DNA of 64,000 nt. It comes from Marchantia polymorpha subsp. ruderalis (Eukaryota; Streptophyta; Marchantiopsida; Marchantiales; Marchantiaceae). A model generated the notes under the pieces. The model made no database searches. It was given only the letters and a program-made list of their open reading frames with translations, and had not been told where the DNA came from. The number at the start of each line of letters is the position of its first letter. The stretch's first letter is position 1. The stretch spans positions 21,477,501-21,541,500 of the forward strand of contig AP031355.1 in assembly GCA_037833965.1 (NCBI GenBank). Direction: 5' to 3'. A program made the translations under genes and the position numbers. This document shows positions 36,755 to 53,295 of this stretch, in pieces.

Positions 36755-39165
36755 GCCTTCGGCGCGAGCAGGAGAAAACGCCTTTGGCGATAGACGCCTT
36801 CGGCGCTAGAGTGAATCCCTCATAACTGTTCCAATTCATAATGCCTTGATTTTTTAGCGTCACGTTGAAAATACCTCAACGCGCTTGTTCTAACGAGCCC
36901 AAGAACTCTTAGAACGGATAAGGGATCACTGAGTTATGAGTGTCGGAAGTTACTGCGGGGGAGGGCATTCGGCGGTACGCCTTCGGGGACGGACGTCTTC
37001 GGCGACAGACGATACGCCTTCGGCTCAAGCGCCTTCGGGGCATCGCCTTCGGCAATGTACTTCTTTGTCTGAGCGCCTTCGGCGCCAGCGCATCGATATT
37101 AGGTCAACGACTTCGGCGGTGCGACTTCGGCGGACACGTGCGCCTTCGGCGGAACGGAACCCCTGCGGCAAGAGTGCCTTCGGCGGAACAAGACAGAATA
37201 AGGGAAACGACAAGACGCATTGACTTCGATCAACGCCTTCAGCGGAAGCGCCTTTGGCGATGCGCCTTCGTCGACGGACACCTTCGAGGGTACGCCTTCG
37301 GCGATGCGGGAGGGGGCCTTCGGCGGAAGACGGACGCCTTCGGCGATGCGGAGAGAGAAAAATCGGGAATCGGCCAGAGGCGAATACTTTCGCCGCCACG
37401 CCTTCGACGCTGCGCGGGCAAGGCTAAGGCGACGGACGACGGCGGAAGTCAAACTCAATTCTCGTGCGTTTGAGTCCGCACAACGGCGTAGCGTGAAGCC
37501 GAGCGTGCGAAGGAGGCCGTTACGCCTCCAAGCCGGCGCGGCAATCAAGTGAGTCGATATCCACGCCCGAGTGTCGAACGGTGAAATCTTGTTCGCCCAA
37601 GGCGGACGTCTCATTCTTGCAATTTTGATTTTGATTTCGCTGGAGCGACGATTGCGTTGCAGGAAAGCGGCAGAGAGAAATCAAAGAGAGTTGCGACTCG
37701 CGGGGAATTGCAGGATAGCGTGCAACAGCTGAGTGCGCAGCCAGAGGGTTCTTGCTAGTGAGTGAGAGAAGCTCGCGGGGTGATTTGAGTCCGCGCACAA
37801 GAAGCTTGGGGACAGCGAAGTAGAGTTTGCGGACTTCTGACGATCGGCCGAATTCAAGAACGCGATGTCGAAGGTTACGCAGCTAGCGGATGATTCCGCT
37901 AAAGCTACCGCAGATTGGGTTGCGTGCATTCCAGCGCCAGCTGACTGCAGTGAAACTCGATTTCCTCCTGTGGGGATGGAATTGGGTGTGTCAGGATATG
38001 GTTCGCGAGTGGCTGAGGGACAAGTATCAACCTGCGCGCGGATTTCGATCGCACCCGGAGCGGTGGGAAGTTAGTGACTGGGAGCAGGTGTTGGGAAGAT
38101 GTGCGGGAGAAGAAGGCCATCTTCTGTTCGAGTGCGAGAGTGTCAGTATCTCGAAGGAGGAAGAAGCTACCTTCGCGGCGCTGTTTAAGCATAGCAAGTC
38201 GAGCAAGAACGGGTAGTCACAGGTCTTGTACCCGTGACTACAAGGATCGATTCCGGAGTAATGTCGCGGTAGCACTCCTTCAACTTTTGCAGCCGCACCG
38301 GACCACCTACATGACTTCTTGGCAGGTGGGATTCGTGGAGCTGGCGTTGGCCGGAGCGCCGATTCATTGGGCTCGCATTCTGTGGAAGGCGACGAGACAA
38401 CATGCCTTCGAGGAGCGGGGAGGATCGATCAATCACCTCTCCCCCTTCTTGATCAATTTCTATCGGTCGATGGGATGTCTGACCGCGACGGAGCGAGTAC
38501 AATTCCCATTGCTGTCACGCAACAATCCGGGACGATATGTGAAGGACGTCAAAGTCGATACCGACGAAGACGAGACACCCGCCTGCACGCCACCAACTCA
38601 ACCGAGGGCGGAGGAAGAACCGCTCGCGGCACGAGTGCCGCGGAAGCGGAAGTGGGAAGGAGAAGCGGAGCAGAGCCAGCAACGCGATGCTGCTGCTCCC
38701 AATCGAAAGCGACCACTGACAGAACTCTGCAGTCGACCCAAGCAGAAGGCTCGCAGGCTCGTCCTACCGGCAAGCAGCGCAAAAACAAGACGTGCTGCAG
38801 AGAGAAGAAACTCGCCATCCTCGGGGGAGGATGTGAGTGCACGAACTGCAGAGAGGTCAGCAGACCTCCCTGCACCGAAGGCACGGACGCCTTCGGCGGA
38901 GGCGAGAAGGCCTTCGGGTCAAGGGAGATAACATATGGCACCGACGAATGTGCCGACAACGGACATGTGCTTCACTTAAGAGCAAGTACTATTTGATGAC
39001 TCGACTTCGGGTCAAGAGCCTTCGGCGCAGCAGAGGAGTGAGAAGGAGCCTTCGGCTCAACGGACTTCGGGTCAAGCGCCTTCGGCGCAGGCTCACTGTG
39101 AGGGAACGGACGAAGGACGGAAGGAGGAGACACGTGTGCCTTCGGCATAGTCGCCTTCGGCGGTA
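36755..39165 (+). repeat. dispersed array of GCCTTCGGC motif, all in one orientation
   Basis: About two dozen exact CTTCGG hexamers, most inside GCCTTCGGCG, plus near variants (CCTTTGGCG, CCTTCAGCG, CCTTCGTCG). They cluster at 36,755-37,345 and 38,890-39,165, with few in the more conserved coding part between. The complement CCGAAG is rare on this strand, so orientation is fixed. GCCTTCGGC is itself an imperfect palindrome, and CUUCGG in RNA is a known stable tetraloop sequence. The motif is read in different frames as PSA, AFG or LRR, so it is not kept for one peptide. Confidence 0.85.
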
Positions 39166-40128
39166 GCAGATCAGGCAGGAGGAGCGGACTTGCCGGATGC
39201 CGGATCTCCCGGATGAGGATGAAGAAGATGAATCGAGCTCGGAGGAGCAGGAAGAGGAGTCGGTGCAAGGCACGCCGACAGCGGCGTTGTGCGAGCAGGT
39301 GGTACCTCTGCTGAGGTACCTTGATCGCAAGGTGGCGAAGTATGATGATCCCCGCCATCCTGGGTCCTACGTTGAATTGGTGCGCGAACGAGAACGCGAA
39401 CGCGAACCAAAGTAAGGACGAGTAGTTTGTTGGCTTCCTTGGACGAGACAATCAAGGATCTGCGGTTGAAGAACGACGCCCTGCGTGGACACCTTGCCAT
39501 TTAATGGAAGTTGCAGAAGGCGGTCAACAAGATGTAGGAAGAGAAGCTCGAGGAAGCGAAGAAAGAATTGGTGAAGCAGCGGGAGAAGCTCGCGGAGGAT
39601 CTCGATTCTGAGCAAGCTCAGAATCGCATCTTGTCAGAGGAGTTCGTGCGACAGACACGGTTACTAGAGCAATGTCAGAGCGCACGTCAAGCCGATGAAG
39701 AGTTAATTCGTCACCTGCAATCACAGTGCGGCGAATTGAGAGCGCAGCGTGCGGAGGCAAAGCTGCAACTGGCAGAGATTGAAGGCAATTGCCGGCGTGC
39801 GACAGATCGCACGTGGAAGGAGTTGGTAGAGCGAGTGAACCACTGCCTCAGAGGTTACACTCATTGGGGAGTGGCTGCGCAGGAGAGAATCACACTGCGC
39901 GGATTAGAGATTCGTGCGGCGGAATTGATGTCGGATGACAGTCGGAGCCGGCGGCGGGTCGCGAAGAGGTTAGACGCTTTTATTTCGAGGTCGCAGGACG
40001 TCATTGCGAACCTCGAGGCAGAGGTGACCGAGGTGCTTCGGCGGCTAGGGTTGCGCAGTAGAGGCCACGACTGGTCAGGTAGGGAGTTAATGCGCGGTAG
40101 TCCGTCGCGCAGGAGACATAGCAGATGA
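37890..40128 (+). pseudogene. broken two-part element protein: plant-transposon-like domain plus C-terminal coiled coil
   Basis: Pieces in different frames. 37890-38216 (one frame) and about 38230-38931 (next frame) together resemble the plant transposon-associated proteins common in bryophyte and charophyte genomes, with a YMTSWQVGFVELALAGAPIH core followed by a Lys/Arg/Ser-rich tail. 39197-39415 is acidic (DEDEEDESSSEEQEEE) and ends in Arg/Glu repeats. 39427-40128 is a Gln/Glu-rich coiled coil interrupted by in-frame stops at 39502-39504 and 39535-39537, then open to 40128. At least two frame changes plus two stops show it is not functional as it stands unless spliced in a way I cannot see. 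Family assignment is from remembered resemblance, not alignment. Confidence 0.55.
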
Positions 40129-40282
40129 CATGCCGTGTAGTGTAGTGTAGAGTGTTAGTTAGGATTTCAGAGCATATAAAGTAGTTCAAGGCGTCTTGCC
40201 TTGAGATTTTTCCAGTTTTGGAAGTGCAGATCATGAACTCATTTTCTCTGCGTGTTTGTGTCCTTAGTTCTGTCACCGCGCA

Positions 40283-41030
40283 AGAGGAGCTACAGCTTGA
40301 CGAAGATACCGCATTTTGTAGGTGAAGGACTTCGGCCGAATGTTTAGAGCTAGTGTACTAGTTAGATACTTGAGCAAGTCGTCCTTACACCTTCGGGTGA
40401 TTGTTCCTGTTTGTACTCCTTCGGGATGTTTCCCCTGAATGCCAAAATGAAGTTTTGTTACTTCGAGTAAGCCTTGGTTGTAAATTCAGGTTACGCTGTA
40501 GAAGACGCCCTCGGGGCTAGCCTCTGCAGTATTTCTGGGAATGATTAGTGCTTGAGAATTAAAACTCGTCAATAGACTATTATGATGTGACACTGGATCT
40601 TTTTTCAGTTGAGGTTCTCAGTTCGGTTCCTGTATTCTCTGCGCGTTTTGTGAGTTGAGTGTGTTGTTCACGGCGTGTGAGTGACTTCGGTTTGACGAAG
40701 GTACCGCATCCGAAGTAGGAAGTCCAACCCGGGTGCCCTTCGCTAGCAGAAACTAGTGGAAGGGTTGTAAAAGCCGGAGTTGGGAGTCACTACTTGTAGA
40801 GCCTCTGAGTGTACTCCTGAGAAACTTTCCCCTTGAACCTTGAGTGGAGGTCCTAATCAACCTCTTAGTTGTGCTTTTCCAGTTTCAGGTATGTGTTGGA
40901 GTGAACTACGCTGCACTGTGCGTCCTCCGAGTGACCTCCGAGTTGAGCACTTGCATTATTTCTGGGAGTGACAGTCGCCTGAGAATTCAAACTCATCAAT
41001 AGTCTGTTGAACGTGACACTTTGTACTCTG
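40283..41030 (+). repeat. diverged tandem duplication, ~400-430-bp unit
   Basis: Two copies share ordered blocks: TTGACGAAGRTACCGCAT near 40,297 and 40,693, then ATTTCTGGGARTGA near 40,530 and 40,958, then GAGAATTMAAACTC and TCAATAG near 40,554 and 40,981. Blocks between them are more diverged. They form the tail of the element, perhaps decayed terminal or UTR repeats. Confidence 0.65.
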
Positions 41031-41100
41031 TGTGTTGCCTCTGTCCCTGTGGATTCAAACTTTTTGCTGCTATACTGCAGTTTTAGCCTTTGGTGGGTTA

Positions 41101-42280
41101 TTACAAAATATGATTCATCCGTGAATAAATAGAATAAAAAAGTACTTGGTGGGCAAAGAACATAGCATTCTCCTTTGGATTTAGATCGTCAAGAATAGAC
41201 ACATGTCCTTTAATACACGAGAACACTTCAACAAACACAGACATTACAAAGAAGAGCGTTGGGTACTTCTCTCTTGACATTAATCTTGAGTCCTCTTCAA
41301 ACATTTTTAGGTGATCACAAATGCTTTGAAACCTTTGTCATTCATCATCACTAAACTGCAACTCATCCAGCTTGATGCTTCCAATTGGAATAGTGGTATA
41401 GAGTCAATTTTTGAACCCAATTTGAACTTTAATTGCTTTCTCAACCATATAATATGTTGAGTTCCAACGTGTTGAAACATTCAAGATCAGCATCAAATTT
41501 TTACAACTGACAAAACTAAAATATCCACAAAATTTATTTCTTTGATGAGTACTAGAAAGCAATTTTTCAATATAAAACATAGTCTTTGGATAAGGTTATA
41601 TTGGTTGGAATTTTTTCGTCAATTGAAATATTGTTCGTGTCTTCCAAAGATTTGAAAAACGTTTTCACTGAAAAATTGATAATGTGTGACATTTATTGGA
41701 TACTTGAATCATCTACGTTTTAATCCTTCAATATTGTTTCACAAATGCAATAATCGGTATTAAAGTTTTTCACAACTGACATTAGAGTGTTGTTGTTTGA
41801 GGCATTGTCCATAATCAAACATCCAACATGCCCAACAAATATAAATTGCTCCAATGTTTGCTGGACAATTTCTGCCATTCCAGCTCCACTGTGATCATTG
41901 ATGAATCCAATCTAGATCAACAAAATGTATGATCTATGGATACTATTTTCCTCTACAAAGTTAAGGATTTTTGGAGATAATAATCCATTGGTCCCAATAA
42001 TGCATTGCTACTTCCAATATATTGATGTTTATGATGGCTCTTCACATGCTTCATGTGATTTGATGTGCTTGATTGATTCTTTAAAAGTATATTCCAAAAA
42101 GCACCACGACTTTGTGCAATTTTTAATGTATACCAACACCTTGTCATCTTTGTCTATACGATTAATGTGTTCATAAACTACATCTCTTGATTTTTCTACA
42201 AATTTTTTCGTCAAAGATGGTGAGTATTCTAAATCTATTGACTTAGAAGTATGCATAGAATCACCGTCATTCAATAAAAT
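41101..42280 (-). pseudogene. hAT-superfamily transposase relic
   Basis: Read on the minus strand, the expected hAT order is seen in several frames: a BED-zinc-finger-like segment ending NHMKHVKSHHKH (about 42.0-42.2 kb), IGFINDHSGAGMAEIVQQTL (about 41.85 kb), MDNASNNNTLM (about 41.8 kb), RWNSTYYMVEKAI (about 41.45 kb), and EKYPTLFFVMSVF in the C-terminal part (about 41.25 kb). Stops and frameshifts separate them, so no intact transposase is made. Terminal inverted repeats were not identified. It abuts the CTTCGG element, suggesting nested insertions. Confidence 0.8.
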
Positions 42281-45200
42281 TGCAATCCATCATTGCTAAA
42301 AAAACGTCAAGTTCAATTTACAAATCCGAGCCAACAACCTAAATAATGAGAGCTAGTTTATCCAAGCCAACAACGTGAGTATTGAGAGTTAGGTTATGGA
42401 TGATTCATTTTCCTCTATTGTTGAGTTGTGGCTGAAATGCTGACAACGACAACGGGTGCTTCGCTGGAGTGTTCATCATTGACATGGATCAAGTGTGGCA
42501 CACTTTAACTTTCTTATGTACCTTGCCAAATGAACGGTACGACAACATGAGTAAGTGATGAACAAATTCGTTCAAACGGTTCAATCGTCAGGGAGCTTTA
42601 TCTGAAGTAACGCAGCTTGCTAAACATTATTTACAAATGCACTATCAATACTAGCGTACGGTGATATTTTCAGATTATGAAAAAAAAAGAAGATGGTAAA
42701 AAATAAACATCATTTATCAATCAAAAATTATTAACGAGCGTAGATAAAATCAGAGATCAACGATATATGCAAAAGCATGTTGGGACGTCTGCATTAACGC
42801 TTCAAAACACATTTGTTCAAATTGCTGAACAAAGTTGTACTGCAAATTTTACACACAATTCTCACTTGTTCAATTTGTCATTCTTGTTTAGATGATCAAA
42901 AAGTACTTACACGTGTAGTGGTCAATCTGTCTCTAGTAATGTTGATGTCTTTTTCTCTTTCTAAAGTGCGATATACAATAAACAATAAGCGGAAGATTGG
43001 AAAATGACTGACAAATGGAAAAAACCATAAGATTCTTGAGGTGGAATTGTTTTAGAAAAAAGTACACACGTTGGCCTGATCACCAAAACTTTGAATGCCG
43101 AATACCGGTCGGCATGAAGCACGACATTGGCACAAGTCTCACAAGAGTGTGAGTACTTGATTCACAAGCAACAGAGAACCTAACAATGAGGGCTGAAGGG
43201 AAGGAAAGAGTAGCATGCTCCACTCACATTGCACAAAAGAATTGCTGCCTCCTCGTATTCCAGCTGCATAAAACAACCTTCCCATCCAGCCTGCCTAGTC
43301 GTCCGCAACGCGCGCTTGCGATGATTCACTCTTGAGGTCAAAGCACCATCAGCAGAAGCAGCAAGACAGTTGGTCGGTTGATCCACCCCTAGAACCACCA
43401 CTCGTTTTACCTCCCTTCCCTGCCCTTCCCTCATTCTTTTATTCTCATCGAATACAGAGTTTCGGGTCGGGTAGAACAGTCTACTCCAGTCTGAACCCTA
43501 CTTGACCCAAACTAGAGTTTTCGGATTTTATCCGAACCTGATTGGAGCCTAATACATACAAATTGGTTTTATCACTGCATAGCAGAAAATTAGTGAATAA
43601 TGAGATATTGTAACATTCAAACCCTTGACTTGATTTCACAAAGGTCATAGATGTTAATAAACTAGATCTCACCATCAATCAAGGAAATAATTGAACAAAC
43701 ATTCATTCTTGTGATTGAGAGTTTTTGATGAAATACATGTAAAGTATGTGCACAATATCTTTTTAAAATTAGAAAGCGGTTCAATTAGAAGACATCTAAG
43801 AATGGAGTTATCACTTTCACGAGATTTTTTGTAAAAAATATTTTTACTTATAATTAGGTAGCTCCCATGATTACTTAAGATTACAGTAGATGTATTATGT
43901 AACATGTAATTAATATGAATAATGAGTAAAAGTGTAATTGGTGTTGTTTAGATCCTATAAACCATTAGGAGATAAAAAGGACTTCATGTTGTTTGAAGTA
44001 GTTCTAATTTGAGTTTAGTTCTTGAAATGGAGTATTTTAAAGTTTAGTTTTGATGGATAGAGACTAGAGTAGTAACCTAGGTTATTTCTAATTCAAACTG
44101 GATAAAGATTGACTCAGATGTTTTCAATTGTAGTTGAATATATAATGAATTTGTGTATGTTTGGAGAATTTCAAAACCTTAAAAAAAACACGTGATGTAT
44201 GTGTGTTGGTGCAGTACAACCTATGAGTTTTTTTTTGACAATAATGATATGCGAAATGTATATTTTTTTTGATTCCATATAAATGTTTGTTGTGATTTTT
44301 TTTTGCATATGCAGGTTGTGAATTCAAGCCTTGAGGGCTGGATGTGCAATTAGGACCTAGAGCTCAGGGGGTGGAGTTTGATTAGGTATAAACTTAGGGT
44401 TAGAATGAGCATTTACATGATATAACATAAGTGGGTAATTACTGTAAGCTCTCACTTGTGGAGCAAATAAGGGAACTAAGATTGTGGATGAATGTGGAAG
44501 TCGATGGCAAGATCAAGAAGAAGACTGTCAAGGCAAGCCTGACTGTGTGTCCATCGTTAACACGTGCATCGTATATATAAATGTGGGTAGTATTCGGTTA
44601 TCATTAGTTTTAACATGCTTTCCCCGTTTAGAAGTCGCAAATGCAATCTCGACGCGTCAGCGCAAGGGATAGGGAATCCTCTGGTCACGCACAGTGCATG
44701 AACATTTGTGAACTTAAAAATCTGAAGGTTACTCCTTTCCAACTTGTTTTACCAAAGAGAAGTTCTGAGTGGCTTCATACCTCTTTCGTAAGAAGTTATG
44801 ATTTAGAATGAGCAGTAAGTTAATATCAGCACCTTGCTCAAATGTTTGTTCACGGCAATACGAACATGGTGCGATGACTTCTCCAATTACTCATATCTTG
44901 GTGAGTTGATAAAGCACAGACGTCAGATGTGGAGCATTTCTTGTCGGCAACGCCTCGACCCAAGTACCCGGACGGTAGGCTTTACTTTGATTTGAAATTT
45001 CTGACGACGTGATTTGCATTTTTCTTTTGATACATGTGCAGACCGACCATGGTCTCTAAGGTTTGTCGATCTAAAAGTAGTCATGCAGATGTGATTTCCT
45101 GATCTTGATGGTACCTACCATGAGAAGTCCCGTCCGTCCACGCGCAGATCAGATTGTGCGGAGCCACGCCACACTTCCTCTCAAGAGACCTCGGTTTTCA

Positions 45201-46760
45201 GTTTCTCGAAAACGTTTCGTACCTGATCTTCGTGAGCTGTGTGAAAAGCTTCCCGTGCGCATCGCAAACCTGATAATGAACTGGACGAATCGTCAATTGA
45301 ATCTCCGTCAGTCGCTCTGATTGGCTCAGATTTGAGATCAGATCTCTGGACGTCAATGGCCTAGTTTTATCCGCCGGGGACAATGATGTCGTGCTAGCTC
45401 CTCGAAGTAACAAATATGGAAGTCATATGTCTTAATCGAAGGTATGGACACATATACAGACAAATCAAGGTCCGAGAATTACTGTACTGAATGCACAAAT
45501 GATCATGCACTTGTCCGAGAATTACTGCTCATGCACTTGTCTGCTGAAGTTCAGCCGACTTACAGTTTCGTGCCTATAATTGAACCAGGAATCCGGATAA
45601 CAATACCAGCCAGGTAATTTGGAAAAACATTAACAGTGTAAAGTGTCTGGTCGTCCAGGCAGTGTTCTTACATGCATGACGCCTGCATGGCAGTATCCAA
45701 TAGTATGTTAACAACAGCACATTCACCAAACCGCATGAAGTCCTTCATCTATCTAAAACCCTTTCGAATCCACTCTGGTTGGCATAATGAACTGGACAAT
45801 TGCGGATTTACAATACCAGCCTCGAATTTGTCAATGTCCAGCTCAGCGTTCTTGCTCACAAACTCTTCGCCGACCAGAGACAAATGGTCATCTCTACTCC
45901 CATGAAGGCAAGCGATGGTTCAGGTGGCCTCAGTGTCCTTGAGAGCAACTTGTACCTCGCGTGTAGGAAAGTGACTTGGAAATCGCTTCGAGAACTTGTT
46001 TTCAAGTCATGGGAACCTTTTTCTGAAGCTACGACTTTTTCCTCAGAACATCTCTCATTCCCGACCAGAGTGAGAGGAGGAACACACATGAAAAAACATC
46101 TCTAACTCCGAAATTTTTACATGATAGTGGTCGCCACAGCGTTGAACCGACACAAGCCAAAGAGCTCTTCGACTCCTGGGAAAAAGACGATGTTGTCTAA
46201 CTCATTTGCCGCCACTCACACGTGATTCATCCCTTTCACTCCCGATGCTGGAGGACCAGAACTCATCGTGGTCTCTGATTTGTAAGCTGTGCAGCTCTAC
46301 TTAGAAGGGCATCGATATGAGATCTGCCGGCGCAGCACTCATTTCAAAGGACGACCATCCAATGTCTCATCTGTAAGTGAATATTCTACCGTTCAGCAAA
46401 GCTTACATTCGTGAAGCCGACTTCCGCACCAACTTTCTTGTGCTTTGACCAAAACTCTCTTGTCCAAATGCTTTCGGAACCTTCTGAAACTACAGATACT
46501 GTCTGCCTGAACGACGGCAGAAAATGGTTGACGCAAACTTCTAATTGGGTGTTTGTTAAAAAAACTACTTGCTGTTCCTCTAATTATGAGCGTGACGTGT
46601 TCAAGGATTTGAATTGTTCAAGTCAAGTGGAGGCGTGCTAAGAGACGCAAAAGCTGCCTATTTCCGGCTACCTGGAGCTTGCGAAGTTGTGAGGCGCAGC
46701 CACGGTCGAACATGATGTTCTACAGTAGCTGTCGTTTCAGTTACGTCCATACGTAGCAGC
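42281..46760. other. intergenic region upstream of beta-glucosidase
   Basis: Moderate to high AT content with no supported gene. A minus-strand ATG ORF of 84 codons at 43180-43434 is GC-richer than its surroundings but has no recognisable domain. A short tandem duplication (TCCGAGAATTACTG and CATGCACTTGTC blocks) lies at about 45,463-45,543. Other small ORFs between 45.1 and 46.6 kb look like chance. Confidence 0.5.
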
Positions 46761-46768
46761 TATAAATA
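46761..46768 (+). promoter_or_regulatory. TATA box of the beta-glucosidase gene
   Basis: TATAAATA lies about 240 bp before the first usable ATG. A transcript starting about 30 nt downstream would contain no ATG before a good donor (GTGAGT at 46877) and an acceptor ending at 46960, so a 5' UTR intron is likely. Confidence 0.5.
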
Positions 46769-47008
46769 TGAATTCCAGTTCATTTCTAAGCACTCGCAGC
46801 ATCAACCTCGTCGAAAATCTTGTCCCATCATTCTAAGAGATCAGTCAGTGTGCAAGCAAATCTTCTGTGGAAAACATTGTGAGTATGCTGTACGCTGTAC
46901 TCTGAAGTGGAGAATGTTCGAGACCTGAAAGAGCTAGTACGTGACAGTTGACTCTTGTCAGGCATTGCAGCAGTGAGAGGCAGCTGCCTCGTTGCTTGTC
47001 TACTAGCC

Positions 47009-51486
<4,478 letters not shown>

Positions 51487-53223
51487 CCCAGTCCAGAATT
51501 TAGAGAAAGTCCAGCATAGCCCAATCCGGTGTAGGATAAAATTGAAATTAGATCAGTTCGACCTGCCGGGCATATTCAACTAAATCCAATACAGCTGTTT
51601 AGCCACGTTCAAAAAATGAGTGTGGCAGGATTGCATTGACTCCTTAGATCTTCGGAAAGGTATCTTGGAAAATGGGGAGCCATTGGGGGCAAGATACTTC
51701 GATGCAGAAATGATTAGTGGTCTTATGCCATTTTTTCCGAACGTGTGAATGTGCATATCATGTTCACACACCTTTCGATATCTTATAAAAAAATCTTCCA
51801 ACTTTACTCGAGTGAGCTAGTTACAGTAAAGTATTCAAAGTCATACTTTTTGAATTAAACAGAAGGTGATGTCTTCTCAATTACAGTGGGCCATCTTTTC
51901 TCTTGAGTTGAGTATGTTACCATTCATCCTGATTTCTCTTTCGGTCATGGGAACATCATGAATTTCTGTAGTACTCATTTCAATATCCGGACCTCAGCCT
52001 ATTGCAAGGCTGGAATGATCCAAACTAGACTTTAAGATTTAATTGGACGGTGATGCCCTACCCATGCTACAATTTTGTCTTGATGTATGTCGCTTGAGCC
52101 TTTCATAGTCAAATTTGCAATGATGAAAACAACTATCTGTAAGTCAGCTGTAAGCACTTCTTTTAATCTTTGTGGCGACGAAGCTTTTAAAATATTCCGG
52201 CTTTCAACACCCCAACCTTTCATCAATACTCGTCTCTGCTTTTGGACTTGAGGGTGAGCATTCCTTGATCACTAGCATGTGCAGCTTAGAGATATTATAG
52301 AAACTTACAGATCTGTGAATACGATACATAACATACAAAATACATACATTACAATCGTAAGGTTTTAGAAAATTTCAGTCTTTTTAATATTATTCATTAA
52401 TTATTGTATTAATCTTAAATAATTAGATGAATTGTTTTTTAATCAAATTAGCCTCAACAATAAGTTGAATTAGCAATATATACTTTTTTCAAGATATTGC
52501 AAATACTACAACATATATATTATTATTGTCATATATATTCATTTATTGATAAAATTGCATATTTGCACTTATAACATTGAAGGTCAATAATGCTATTGAT
52601 CTTGTAGTGATTTGTACATTTACTTTTTTATTCAATTGCAGCTTGGCTGATTTTTTAAGTCATCATAAATTTCAGTTTAGATCTTTTTTTAATGAAAATA
52701 TAAAATATATAGAAATTTTAAAATTTATTACATATTCTATTACGACATACATTTTAGACGACTCTGCTTTGAAATTATATCTAATATGGCTAGAATTTTA
52801 AAATTTACAAAAAATATATTTGATATTTTTTAAAGTTAGATATCAATCAAGATTTTGAGGTTTTTAAGAAAATCATAAACGGTTTTTTTATGTGTGAAAT
52901 AATTAGCCAGATGTAATTTTGAAACTCTTTGGGGAAGAAAATGTTTTTCTTTATACATGTTTATAGGAATGATATGTTTTTCATGATCAATGAAAGAAAT
53001 TTTGCTATAAACAGCTCTCTTTCATTATTTCATCTTTATCTTTACTTCCTGTTGGTGCATGATATGTAAAACGTGCTGTTTGAGAATAATATTCCTCAAT
53101 GCGCTTTACTAAGTCAATGATGAATTCAGATTTTCACAGTCTGGACATTATAGCCGAATTTAGATGTTTTGGTAATTAAATATGTGGATTGTATTAACTT
53201 AAATGATGTACAAATGTACAACG
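51487..53223. other. intergenic region, AT-rich
   Basis: The beta-glucosidase 3' flank is followed by strongly AT-rich DNA at about 52.3-53.0 kb. I see no gene. The last 20 bases include a CAA motif just before the tRNA, as is usual upstream of plant tRNA genes. Confidence 0.6.
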
Positions 53224-53295
53224 ATCAGAGTGGCGCAGCGGAAGCGTGGTGGGCCCATAACCCACAGGTCCGAGGATCGAAACCTCGCTCTGATA
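53224..53295 (+). tRNA. initiator tRNA-Met (anticodon CAT)
   Basis: A 72-nt cloverleaf. The acceptor stem ATCAGAG pairs with CTCTGAT and is followed by discriminator A. D-arm TGGCGCAGCGGAAGCG; anticodon stem GTGGG/CCCAC with loop CCCATAA, CAT at 53256-53258; T-arm GAGG/CCTC with loop ATCGAAA. The A1-U72 pair, A54 in the T loop and GGG/CCC pairs next to the anticodon loop are signatures of eukaryotic initiator tRNA. The B box is GGATCGAAACC. There is no intron. The transcript would end at a T run (53,366-53,371) or earlier weak T tracts. It stands alone, without other tRNAs in the window. Confidence 0.96.

Larger units (their letters stand above)
36740..41050 (+). mobile_element. decayed transposon-like element carrying a gag-like/plant-transposon protein and CTTCGG motif arrays
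   Basis: A block of raised GC begins after AT-rich DNA near 36.7 kb and ends near 41.05 kb. It has a motif-rich leader (36.75-37.4 kb), a broken protein of plant-transposon type (37.9-38.9 kb), a second motif-rich stretch (38.88-39.17 kb), an acidic then coiled-coil protein (39.2-40.13 kb), and a duplicated tail (40.28-41.03 kb). No reverse transcriptase, integrase or transposase is present, and I found no matching terminal repeats at the two ends. The limits are therefore approximate and class assignment is open: a non-autonomous LTR-type element or a relic of one is the leading idea. Confidence 0.55.

Noticed and set aside
37025-37399. Arg/Ser-rich ORFs on both strands across the CTTCGG array
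   Set aside because: They are translations of the repeated motif itself in several frames and have no independent support.
36755-39165. CRISPR-like or telomere-like array
   Set aside because: The repeat is only 6-10 bp with irregular spacing, no spacers of constant length, and the genome is a plant's.
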